Source of the DNA: Candidatus Rifleibacteriota bacterium
Lineage (GTDB): Bacteria; Muiribacteriota; Ozemobacteria; Ozemobacterales; Ozemobacteraceae
Reading direction: 5' to 3'
NCBI GenBank assembly: GCA_017417215.1
Contig: JAFPZP010000086.1
Span: 1 to 35,131 of the forward strand
Length of the DNA: 35,131 nucleotides
In this document: piece by piece, positions 8,343 through 15,314 of the stretch
How positions within the stretch are numbered: the stretch's first letter is position 1
Layout: each line of letters opens with the position of its first letter
The notes under the pieces: model-generated
What the model saw: the letters and a program-made list of their open reading frames with translations, nothing else
Told to the model about the DNA's origin: nothing
The model's database searches: none
Program-made: the position numbers and the translations under genes

Positions 8343-8523
8343 TCTATCATTATCTATAGTTAAAATGTAATTCTTTTTTTTATTAACGGAAAAGTCTTAT
8401 CAATAAAAGAAAAGGTTAGTCTTGACTTGTATTTCTTTACAAAAATAGTGTCAAATTGTTAGAAATAAGTTATTATAGTATTAGTAGGATTTATAAAGAA
8501 AAACTTTTCAAGGAGAAAGAATA

Positions 8524-9228
8524 ATGTTGGGTGCTAGTTCTAGTAATACTTCTCCGCTTGTGGTTATAGGTGGAATAGCTTTTTGGTTTTTGTTTATAGG
8601 TGTAGTTATATATATTTCAATCTATCAGGATAAAAAAAGAAGACAAAATTTTAGGGATAGATGCCAAAGAGATGGCTTAAAATATATAGACGAAGACAAA
8701 TATATTCCACAATGTAATGAGGTTTTTAATCTTACTTCTAGAGGTCATTCTCAAAGATATTCTTTAATAGTAACTGGTGAAAGAGGGGGAGTTGTTTTCT
8801 CTACACTAGACTTTTATTATCACGTCGGCGGTAAAAATGGTAGCCGTTATAGAACACTCTGCGTTTTATCTAAGCCAGGCGTTGTATTCCCTAATTTTTA
8901 CGCTAGAACAGAAAACACGATTTCAGATTGGCTTGGTGAAAAGCTTGGTGGTCAGGATATAGATTTTGACGAAGATGCTGATTTTTCCGGTAAGTTTGTT
9001 TTGCAGGGACCAAACGAAAAAGCCATAAGATCTTTCTTTGATGAAAAGGTTAGAAAGGCATTTGTTGCTGTTCATTCGAATGATTATGAATTTGAATCGG
9101 CTGGGAACTACTTGGTTGTAAGTAAACATGAAAACTTAAATTACGATGAAAGATTAAAAATGTTATCAAATGCAATGATTGTATTCTCATCATTTATGAA
9201 AGATGATAACGATGGGAATCTTGCTTAA
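8524..9228 (+). CDS. Membrane-anchored protein of unknown function (paralogue of 3014-3895)
   Basis: The product has 234 residues with one N-terminal membrane segment (about 14-33, VVIGGIAFWFLFIGVVIYIS) and no separate cleaved signal. The soluble domain resembles that of the 3014-3895 protein: a YHVGGKNGSRY region, then FPNFYARTEN, then DFDEDADFSGKFVLQG followed by an LF-type helix segment. I do not recognise a named family. The start is supported by AAGGAG ten bases upstream. It is transcribed alone and ends at the hairpin terminator at 9282-9317. It is divergent from the NosR-like gene, with 181 bp between the two starts. Confidence 0.65.
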   Translation: MLGASSSNTSPLVVIGGIAFWFLFIGVVIYISIYQDKKRRQNFRDRCQRDGLKYIDEDKYIPQCNEVFNLTSRGHSQRYSLIVTGERGGVVFSTLDFYYHVGGKNGSRYRTLCVLSKPGVVFPNFYARTENTISDWLGEKLGGQDIDFDEDADFSGKFVLQGPNEKAIRSFFDEKVRKAFVAVHSNDYEFESAGNYLVVSKHENLNYDERLKMLSNAMIVFSSFMKDDNDGNLA

Positions 9229-9281
9229 AGATAGTCTTTGATTTTTATAACCTTATAGATTTTCTAAGGTTAGCAATGATT

Positions 9282-9317
9282 AAAAAGAGCATTAATCATG
9301 AATTATGCTCTTTTTTT
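9282..9317 (+). terminator. Intrinsic terminator after the 8524-9228 gene
   Basis: Stem AAAAAGAGCAT pairs with ATGCTCTTTTT around an AT-rich loop containing CATG, followed by a T-run (9311-9317). It separates the upstream gene from the sigma-28-like promoter unit. Confidence 0.75.
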
Positions 9318-9359
9318 ATGCGAATTTAAAAAATTTTTAAAAAAAGTTTAAATTTACTA

Positions 9360-9387
9360 TAAACTTTTTTGCCACTTTAGCCGATAT
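9360..9387 (+). promoter_or_regulatory. Sigma-28 (FliA)-like promoter of the EF-hand protein gene
   Basis: TAAACTTT (9360-9367), 12 bp, GCCGATAT (9380-9387). The enterobacterial sigma-28 consensus is TAAAGTTT, 11 bp, GCCGATAA, so each box matches at 7 of 8 positions and the spacer is one base longer. No good sigma-70 pair is evident nearby. The leader contains a 7-bp hairpin (TTTGCTA 9411-9417, TAGCAAA 9426-9432) just before the AAGGAGG-type ribosome binding site. Confidence 0.6.
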
Positions 9388-9455
9388 AGATATTAGGGAA
9401 ATTTTTTCCTTTTGCTATAAGGAAGTAGCAAATAACTCAAGGAGGAGTTGAAACA

Positions 9456-10790
9456 ATGTCTATTCTTTCATCTAATAACTATGGGAACAAAAATATAGGT
9501 AAAGCTCTTGATGCATTTTTCGGCAACAAGAAAGTAAGCAAATCCCACAAAACTTCTGGCTTAGATAGCACTCCAAAAGCAAAGACTTCTATGCTTGACC
9601 AGCTTCAGTTGTCTTCTCAGACAAAGCTAAAAAGCATCATTTCAGAATACAAACAGAGTCAGGCTTCTAAACTCAGCATTAGCATAAATGTTAAGGCTGA
9701 TAAGCCTATTACTGATGATTCTACAAAATCAAAGCTTTCTGATAAAGCTGATAAAATGCTTAGATTGATAAGCAGAAACGATGATGAATACAAGCAACTC
9801 AAAGGCAGCTTCGAAAAAATGTTCGAAGACGTTTTGGGCGCTTTCAAAGATAACCCCTCTATGGAAGAAGTTCAAGGCATGGATATAGCTCAGAGTGCTT
9901 CTATTTCTATCGAAGAAACTACTGGCGAAATAACCATTCAAGATGGCAATAGTTTAAAGACTGTTAAATATTCTTCTTACAAGCTTACAATGAACTTCAC
10001 AAACGTAGAAGCACAGCAGGCTTCTGAAAACAAGTCTATCGCTTCTGCATTCACTAATGCACTGGCTGATTTCTTCGGCTACGGTTCTGATAGATCGGTT
10101 TCTGATGACAGATCTTCTGCAAATGCTTCATTGAAAGCTTCTTCTGCTTCTTTCTCTTATGAAGCAGCTTCTTTAAGCTATAGCGAATCAACTTCTAGAG
10201 CTGCAAGAGCTTCTTCTAATGCTAACGTAAGCACTGTTAATACTGCTTCCTCTTCTTATATGAGGCTTCAGGAACTTGCTCTCCAAGGCTGCGACCCAAT
10301 AGTTCTTGATCTTGGTGGCGAAGGCATACAGTTAACCGAAGCAGGCAAAGGCGCTAATTTCGATATCAATGCTGATGGTATTATGGATAAGACTGCTTGG
10401 GTTAAGGGTAATACCGCAATGCTAGTTTACGATAAGAACGGCAACAACGCCATTGATAACGGTTCTGAACTCTTCGGCGATCAGAACGGTGCTAAAGATG
10501 GTTTCAAAGAATTGGCAAAATACGATTCTAATAAAGACGGCAAAATCGACAGCAAAGATACAATATATAAGAATTTGAAGCTTTACCGCGACTTGAACGG
10601 CGATGGCAAAATGCAGGCCAACGAATTCAATACTCTTCAGGAAATGGGTATCAAAGCTTTGAATCTTGAATGCCGCGATTGCGACGAAGATGTTAATGGT
10701 AATTCAATCGTTCTCAGAGGCAGCTTTGAACGAGAAGACGGAACCAAAGGCGAAATGGCCGACGCTATATTCGGCTATTCCGAACTCTAA
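9456..10790 (+). CDS. EF-hand-rich calcium-binding protein, probably secreted and highly expressed
   Basis: The 444-residue protein has a low-complexity Ser/Ala-rich N-terminal two thirds and no classical signal peptide. From P281 on it carries a domain seen in RTX-type and other secreted calcium-binding proteins: PIVLDLGGEG, then DINADGIMD (303-311), DKNGNNAIDNGSELFGD (326-342), DSNKDGKIDSKD (357-368) and DLNGDGKMQANE (379-390). These acidic loops are EF-hand-like. C-ending codons such as GGC, AAC and TTC are visibly more frequent than in neighbouring genes, consistent with high expression. The ribosome binding site is strong (AAGGAGG, about ten bases before ATG). With its sigma-28-like promoter it may be an export substrate or surface protein coregulated with flagella. 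Export route unknown. Confidence 0.7.
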   Translation: MSILSSNNYGNKNIGKALDAFFGNKKVSKSHKTSGLDSTPKAKTSMLDQLQLSSQTKLKSIISEYKQSQASKLSISINVKADKPITDDSTKSKLSDKADKMLRLISRNDDEYKQLKGSFEKMFEDVLGAFKDNPSMEEVQGMDIAQSASISIEETTGEITIQDGNSLKTVKYSSYKLTMNFTNVEAQQASENKSIASAFTNALADFFGYGSDRSVSDDRSSANASLKASSASFSYEAASLSYSESTSRAARASSNANVSTVNTASSSYMRLQELALQGCDPIVLDLGGEGIQLTEAGKGANFDINADGIMDKTAWVKGNTAMLVYDKNGNNAIDNGSELFGDQNGAKDGFKELAKYDSNKDGKIDSKDTIYKNLKLYRDLNGDGKMQANEFNTLQEMGIKALNLECRDCDEDVNGNSIVLRGSFEREDGTKGEMADAIFGYSEL

Positions 10791-10816
10791 GAACTAGATT
10801 AGCTTAGTATAAAACA

Positions 10817-10852
10817 AAAACAGCCGCCAATGTTTTGACGGCTGTTTTCATT
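10817..10852 (+). terminator. Intrinsic terminator after the EF-hand protein gene
   Basis: A 10-bp perfect stem, AAAACAGCCG (10817-10826) against CGGCTGTTTT (10839-10848), followed by CATTTT. It lies 26 bases past the stop codon and could act in both directions, since the converging pseudogene ends at 10880. Confidence 0.8.
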
Positions 10853-10879
10853 TTAGGAAAACATTAGAAAGTTTGGAGA

Positions 10880-11431
10880 TTAAGCTTTTTGGTTGAATAT
10901 TATTTTCCACAGAAAAACTATAGAAAAATAGGTCCCAATAAAAAATGGCAATAAGCCAAATATTATGGAGCCATACAGTAATAATCTGTCTTGGGTTAAC
11001 ATACAAAAAAGGAAAGGTATCATTAACCATAAAAATAGACCATTCATTAATCCTATAAATTCTTTATCATCTTTCCAAGGTCTAATAAAGTATATTGAAC
11101 CAAAGTAGCTAATGAACAAGGATATTATTGAAAAGACTGCTAAGTGGTCATTGTTATAAACCAAGTCTTTAAATGCTATCGCTAGCCATGAGATAATATA
11201 AGAAATACTTATTAAAAGCTTTACTCTTTTATTTTCAGGATTCTCTTGGTTTAAATATTTATTATTTAACTCATTATTTAGATTAGAATTTTTTTCATTT
11301 TTTAAAGCATATTCGTTAGATAAGTAATCTTTTTGCTGATTTATTTGTTCAAGGCGAAGCTTATTAAGATTAATTTCTTCTAATTATCTTTTTCTTAATT
11401 TTTCTAGCTTCTTTATTGCTCTTTTTTTCAT
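10880..11431 (-). pseudogene. Membrane-protein gene interrupted by an in-frame TAA
   Basis: Reading from an ATG at 11431-11429, the frame encodes MKKRAIKKLEKLRKR and then meets TAA at 11386-11384 (codon 16). The same frame stays open for another 168 codons to the stop at 10880. The part after the stop encodes a charged, coiled-coil-like stretch of about 55 residues, then four probable membrane segments (for example LLISISYIISWLAIAF and IISLFISYFGSIYFI). Uninterrupted open frame and continuous composition across the stop indicate one 183-codon gene broken by a single nonsense change. A shorter product could start at TTG 11164, which would remove the N-terminal part. Function unrecognised. Confidence 0.65.
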
Positions 11432-11446
11432 GAATTATGTTTTAGC

Positions 11447-11472
11447 AAAAAAGCCTGGAAAACCAGGCTTTT
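11447..11472 (-). terminator. Intrinsic terminator of the zinc-ribbon gene
   Basis: Perfect 10-bp stem AAAAGCCTGG (11449-11458) and CCAGGCTTTT (11463-11472) with a 4-base loop. Read on the minus strand it is followed by a run of Ts (11452-11447), about 50 bases downstream of the stop at 11522. Confidence 0.8.
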
Positions 11473-11521
11473 TGTTTTGTGAAATACTAATTTTTTTGCT
11501 TTTCGCTCTATGCTCTAAGCT

Positions 11522-12127
11522 TTATTCATCATCGTCTTCTTCGTCGTCATCGCCTACAAGTTCTTCTGGAACTTCAAAGAGACCAAGTTCTGAACTGTTG
11601 GCAAGTAAAGTAAGAGCTCTTTCTTCGTCTTCTCTTTTAACAACGATTTTGGGGAAGGGGCGTTCCAATGGGCTGTTTACGCCAAATATGCTGCCAAGAG
11701 TGCTTGCGGCTTCGTTTGGTTCTACGAACATGAAATTAATATCGTTCTGGTCAAGAAGATCCATGACCTTTTTTAGCATTTCACCATCCATTGATTCAAG
11801 AACGGTAACAGCTTGAGATGGTTCTATTTCGCAGTAATGTCTCCAGAGATTGTTAAATTCCTGAGTGCTATCAACACGTTCAAAAACAGGTTCTTCAAGA
11901 AATACATATTCGTCATTCTTGTCTATAACAGCTCTGACTAATTTTAAACCACAGTCAGGGCAACCTGTCTGACCTTCGTGAAATTCTGTATGACACTGGG
12001 GACATAGCATAAATTCACCATCTATTTTAACATTGATATTGTTTAAATCTTCAACTAAATCGACATTGCAGTTGTCGCAATGAGTAAAACCTTCTCTGAA
12101 CTCGCCTTTGCAAATTGGACAGAACAT
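11522..12127 (-). CDS. Double zinc-ribbon protein with a DUF2007-like domain and acidic tail
   Basis: From the ATG at 12127 the product has 201 residues. Two zinc ribbons follow each other: CxxC pairs at 3/6 and 17/20 (FCPIC, HCDNC) and at 42/45 and 56/59 (LCPQC, GCPDC). Residues about 105-180 resemble the DUF2007 (putative signal-transducing) fold: LESMDGEMLKKVMDLLDQND, then VVKREDEERALTLL. The last ten residues are nearly all Asp and Glu. A longer frame begins at 12172, but AGGAG nine bases before 12127 and a start directly at the first zinc ligand favour the inner start. Likely a soluble protein with metal-stabilised binding modules; partner unknown. Confidence 0.72.
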   Translation of the reverse strand: MFCPICKGEFREGFTHCDNCNVDLVEDLNNINVKIDGEFMLCPQCHTEFHEGQTGCPDCGLKLVRAVIDKNDEYVFLEEPVFERVDSTQEFNNLWRHYCEIEPSQAVTVLESMDGEMLKKVMDLLDQNDINFMFVEPNEAASTLGSIFGVNSPLERPFPKIVVKREDEERALTLLANSSELGLFEVPEELVGDDDEEDDDE

Positions 12128-12184
12128 TTGCTTTGCTCCTAATTGATTGTTAATTAACAAGAATGTTAGCATACCTTAGAAATT

Positions 12185-12201
12185 AAGGCAAGTTTTGCCT
12201 T
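12185..12201. other. Short hairpin between the zinc-ribbon gene and nqrB
   Basis: AAGGCAA, loop GTT, TTGCCTT. A perfect 7-bp stem in the divergent intergenic region, without a T-run. It may be part of a control region for either gene; nothing more can be said. Confidence 0.35.
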
Positions 12202-12237
12202 GTTCAGTAATAACAATCGCAATTGAAGTTAAAAATA

Positions 12238-12246
12238 TGCTATACT
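12238..12246 (+). promoter_or_regulatory. Extended -10 promoter candidate for nqr
   Basis: TGCTATACT (TGC plus TATACT at 12241-12246), with no convincing -35 at the usual spacing. It lies 52 bases before the nqrB ATG. No strong ribosome binding site precedes nqrB. Confidence 0.4.
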
Positions 12247-12298
12247 GATAAAATTAGAGCTTATTAGGGCTTTAACTGCATTAAAATAGAACGCCAAT

Positions 12299-13252
12299 AT
12301 GAATAACACAGAAAAGATAAGGACAAACAGCCAATTTGGGGCAGCAGGTTATTGCCTTCTTGTTTTTCTGTTTTTTTTATATATAAATTCTTTTGGGCTT
12401 TATGGCATTAAATTTGCAGCAGGAGCCATAATAAGTTGGTTAACTGGCGGAATAATATGGGTATTAAGAGTTCTCTTTCAAAGTGGAGATGACCCTGAAG
12501 GTGTAGACAAACCTTTTGGCTGGATGTTATTCCTTTTGTTTCCATTATTTTTGCCCTTAGCTCTTCCATTATGGATAATTCCATGTATTCTTGTTGTCTG
12601 CTATTCAATAACGGTGGCTGCTTTCGGTGGTCATGGGAAGCATATCTTCAATCCGGTTATAGTGGCAGTGGTTTTTATGATGTATGGTTACGGCGATATG
12701 GGGCTGATTGATGCTTCTCGACCTTTCCCATCTTCTAGAGAAGGTTACAGGGTTTGGACATCAGGTATCCCACCAAGAGCCGATATAAGAGATGTTTTTT
12801 CTTCTGTTCCAGCTAAGTCTGCTTTTGGTTTTACCTTAAAAGGGCTGATTCCTTCTATTCCAGGAAGTTGCTTTGGTTCTGTAATTTTGTTAGCTTCACT
12901 TGTTTTTTCGCTTGTTTTCAGAAGATGTATCTGTTGGTGGTTGGTTTCTGTTGCTTCGATTTGTCTTTTCGGCTGGTTATTGCCGCAGCCAGCTGAATTC
13001 AATATTCCCTTTACTAATATTTTATTTATGGGAATTATGCCCTCGCTGCTTTTGTGCGGAATTGCAGATTTTTCAACCCTTCCTGAATCAGCGTTGGGGC
13101 AAGGGATAAATGCTGTAATTTTCGCAGGCTTTGCTGTTTTTATGCTTTACAATTCGTCTAATATTCTGATGCCTGTTTATGGCTTTTTGCTGGCACAGGT
13201 GGTTTCGCCTCTTGTAATTGATATGGTGGGAGCAAAAGATGAACAAAAATAG
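12299..13252 (+). CDS. nqrB: NqrB-like subunit of Na+-NQR, lacking the FMN-attachment motif
   Basis: The 317-residue polytopic membrane protein aligns with NqrB/RnfD. The match is clear in LPLALPLW, then FGGHGKHIFNPVIVAVVF (NqrB has FGGTGRNFLNPALAGRAF), then IPGS and the C-terminal helices. NqrB normally holds a covalent FMN on Thr in a DGxSGAT motif and riboflavin between subunits. In the matching region here (about 155-185) there is no SGAT; the sequence reads PAKSAFGFTLKGLIPSIPGS. The Glu after PGSIG is also missing. It is shorter than the roughly 410 residues typical of NqrB, mostly at the N-terminus. It is the first gene of the cluster and no nqrA precedes it. Assignment rests on neighbours as well as sequence. 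Confidence 0.8.
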   Translation: MNNTEKIRTNSQFGAAGYCLLVFLFFLYINSFGLYGIKFAAGAIISWLTGGIIWVLRVLFQSGDDPEGVDKPFGWMLFLLFPLFLPLALPLWIIPCILVVCYSITVAAFGGHGKHIFNPVIVAVVFMMYGYGDMGLIDASRPFPSSREGYRVWTSGIPPRADIRDVFSSVPAKSAFGFTLKGLIPSIPGSCFGSVILLASLVFSLVFRRCICWWLVSVASICLFGWLLPQPAEFNIPFTNILFMGIMPSLLLCGIADFSTLPESALGQGINAVIFAGFAVFMLYNSSNILMPVYGFLLAQVVSPLVIDMVGAKDEQK

Positions 13253-13784
13253 TCTTTGGTCAGAAATTAGATTTATGCTTATTTTGAGTTTTATCTGTGC
13301 TTTGTTCCTAGGCGGAACCAGGATAGCTATTGGAGAACGGGCAGAATTATCTGACAAGACTATTGATTCTATCTATAATATTTTAGGTGAAAAAATAGAC
13401 CATAACTCTATTTATGAACAGTTTGCGAAGGATTTTAAACAGCTAAATAAAGGTCGAATTAAGATTTGGAAAAATAATAAAAAACCGTCAATTCTAGCTT
13501 ATGAAGCTACTGGCAGTGGAATGTGGGCAGAAATAACTCTGGTTTTTGTTGTAGATTCTTTCAAAAAAGAGCTTTTGGGGCTTAGGGTAACTGAGCAGAA
13601 AGAAACACCTGGAGTGGGTAGTAAAATCTCTGAAGAAGAGTTTTATACGCAGTTTACCGCAATGTCATATCAGAATGAAGTAAAAGTCGATGCAATCACT
13701 GGTGCGACAACCAGTTCGAAGGCTGTGGAAAAGCTTTTGAATAAAGCTTTAACTCGGCAATTATCATTGAAAAAGGAGAACTGA
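13239..13784 (+). CDS. nqrC: NqrC-like FMN-binding subunit of Na+-NQR
   Basis: With the start at 13239 the product has 181 residues: one N-terminal membrane anchor (about 11-30), then an extracytoplasmic FMN_bind domain. The flavinylation motif is DAITGATTSS with T157 as the linked residue, and KETPGVGSKI matches the NqrC/RnfG loop. The frame opens at 13218, but the ATG at 13239 has GGGAG nine bases upstream and overlaps the nqrB stop by 14 bases, as expected for coupling. It is shorter than classic NqrC (about 257 residues) and closer to RnfG in length. An SD-like AAAAGGAGAA sits at its own 3' end although the next gene is 325 bp away. Confidence 0.85.
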   Translation: MNKNSLWSEIRFMLILSFICALFLGGTRIAIGERAELSDKTIDSIYNILGEKIDHNSIYEQFAKDFKQLNKGRIKIWKNNKKPSILAYEATGSGMWAEITLVFVVDSFKKELLGLRVTEQKETPGVGSKISEEEFYTQFTAMSYQNEVKVDAITGATTSSKAVEKLLNKALTRQLSLKKEN

Positions 13785-13789
13785 ATAAG

Positions 13790-14055
13790 GCCCACTTTCT
13801 TAAAGGGGGATAAAGGGGAGGATGTTCTAAAGCTTCCCCTTGAGGGGAAGTGGTTCCGAAGGAACCGAAAGGGTGACTGAGCTAGAGGAAATCCTGTTTA
13901 GCGATAGCGTATAATAAACCATAGAACTATGGTTAACTCTAATTCTGTCACCACCCCGTCAGCCATTCGGCTACCACCCCAGCGACTTGCTGACCTCCTG
14001 TCGCTCGCTTGCACGCCGCCATCCATGGCGGCAGTCCTCAAGTAGGGGCTTTAGG
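13790..14055. repeat. Hairpin-rich non-coding element between nqrC and nqrD
   Basis: No reading frame of note. Six or more hairpins follow each other: CTTCCCC/GGGGAAG (13833-13850), GGTTCC/GGAACC (13852-13866), AACCATAG/CTATGGTT (13917-13934), AGCC/GGCT (13961-13972) and GCCGCCAT/ATGGCGGC (14015-14032). The two halves mirror each other: GTGG, hairpin, then GGGTGAC at 13850-13877 corresponds to the reverse complement of 13947-13980. Base composition is much more GC-rich than its neighbours. It looks like an inserted palindromic repeat element. It may fold in the nqr transcript. Confidence 0.65.
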
Positions 14056-14108
14056 AAACATCCCTTTTCTAAATGGAAGTTAAAAAAGGTAACAAATAGG
14101 AGTTCGAT

Positions 14109-14711
14109 TTGGTAAAGAGTCTGAAAATAATATGGCGCGGAATGATACTTGAAAACCCAGTATTTATACTGGCATTGGGACTTTGCTCAACTTTAGCAGT
14201 GACTACAAAAGTTGAGAACGCCTTCTTTATGGCTGTAATTGTAGGCTTAACGACCATAGTAACCTCTGTGATCTGTTCTTTGCTCCGCTTCAAAATACCT
14301 TTCAGATTCCGACTTCTTTCTTACATGCTTATTATTGTTTCCGCTGTTATTACAGCAGAACAGCTTCTTAAACTCTTTTATCCTGAAATTGCACGTGAAT
14401 TAGGGGCTTACGTGAGTCTTGTTGTTACAAACTGTATTGTTATGGGCAGAATGGAAGCTTATGCTTCATCCCATACAGCAAAAGAAAGCTTTTGCGATGC
14501 TCTCGGAGTCTCGTTAGGTTATATGTTGGTTCTTATGGCGATTTCCATTGTTAGAGAAGTTCTTGGAAACGGCACTGTTTGGAATCTTGCTATAATGCCT
14601 GAAGAATTTATTCCTTGCAGAGTCTTTTCTTCTCCTCCAGGCGCTTTTATTGTTTTCGCTCTATTTTTGTTCTTAACAAACTGGCTTAGAAGCTTTGGGA
14701 GGAAAAACTAA
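14109..14711 (+). CDS. nqrD: NqrD subunit of Na+-NQR
   Basis: The 200-residue hydrophobic protein has six likely membrane helices. It matches NqrD rather than RnfE: it carries VTNCIVMGRMEAYA where NqrD has ITNCIVMGRAEAFA, plus ENPVFILALGLCSTLAVTTK and IVREVLGNG. NqrD and NqrE form the paired core that holds an intramembrane iron centre through conserved Cys; Cys residues are present in the GLCSTLAVTT and VTNCIV segments. The start is TTG at 14109 with AGGAG at 14098-14102, six bases upstream, so the unusual start codon is well supported. Its stop overlaps the nqrE ATG by one base. Confidence 0.9.
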   Translation: MVKSLKIIWRGMILENPVFILALGLCSTLAVTTKVENAFFMAVIVGLTTIVTSVICSLLRFKIPFRFRLLSYMLIIVSAVITAEQLLKLFYPEIARELGAYVSLVVTNCIVMGRMEAYASSHTAKESFCDALGVSLGYMLVLMAISIVREVLGNGTVWNLAIMPEEFIPCRVFSSPPGAFIVFALFLFLTNWLRSFGRKN

Positions 14712-15313
14712 TGGATTTGAACCAGATTATCTTTTTGCTTCAAATTGTTTTTACTGCCGCAATAGCTGAAAATATGGCTCTTTACTATTTCTTAGGCACC
14801 TGTCCGCTGATTTCTGTTTCGTCTGATTTGCGAACTTCTTTTCAGATGGGGCTGACAGTTTCTTTTGTAATGCTGATTGCAACAGCTTTTAATTTTGTAA
14901 TTTATCATTATCTGCTTGTGCCGCTTCAGATCGAATATTTGCAGCTTCTTTTCTTCGTTCTGGTAATTGCTGCTGTAACCCAGTTTTTAGAGCAGTTTCT
15001 CGATAGATTTTTCCCAGAAATTTATGCTTCTTTCGGTATCTTCTTGCCGTTAATCGCTGTTAATTGTGCCATTCTCGGCGTTTGTATATTTGTGGTTTTA
15101 AGGGAATATGACTTCGTCAGCTCAGTTGCTTATTCGTTAGGAAGCGGATTGGGTTGGCTTTTGGTGATTTGCCTTATGGCCTCTTTAAGACGCAGGGTTG
15201 ATGAAACTAGAATTTCTATATATCTTGGCAAAACAGGCATTACTATGCTGATTGCCTCTGTTATGGCGATGGCTTTTTATGGCTTGTCTACTGTTATTAA
15301 AGGATTAGGCTGA
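14711..15313 (+). CDS. nqrE: NqrE subunit of Na+-NQR
   Basis: This 200-residue integral membrane protein matches NqrE: ENMALYYFLGTCPLISVS near residue 20, LDRFFPEIYASFGIFLPLIAVNCAILG near 102-128, then SSVAYSLGSGLGWLLVI. The Cys residues in FLGTCP and VNCAIL occupy the positions known to bind the Fe centre between NqrD and NqrE. It overlaps nqrD by one base and is followed two bases later by nqrF, so the three genes are translationally coupled. No truncation is apparent. Confidence 0.9.
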   Translation: MDLNQIIFLLQIVFTAAIAENMALYYFLGTCPLISVSSDLRTSFQMGLTVSFVMLIATAFNFVIYHYLLVPLQIEYLQLLFFVLVIAAVTQFLEQFLDRFFPEIYASFGIFLPLIAVNCAILGVCIFVVLREYDFVSSVAYSLGSGLGWLLVICLMASLRRRVDETRISIYLGKTGITMLIASVMAMAFYGLSTVIKGLG

Positions 15314-15314
15314 A

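Noticed and set aside
11430..11816. Plus-strand Ser-rich open frame of 128 codons
   Set aside because: It is the antisense of the acidic tail and C-terminal part of the zinc-ribbon gene, has no ribosome binding site and contains the terminator hairpin.
12128..12172. Longer start of the zinc-ribbon gene
   Set aside because: AGGAG is correctly spaced for the ATG at 12127, and the added 15 residues do not resemble a domain or signal.
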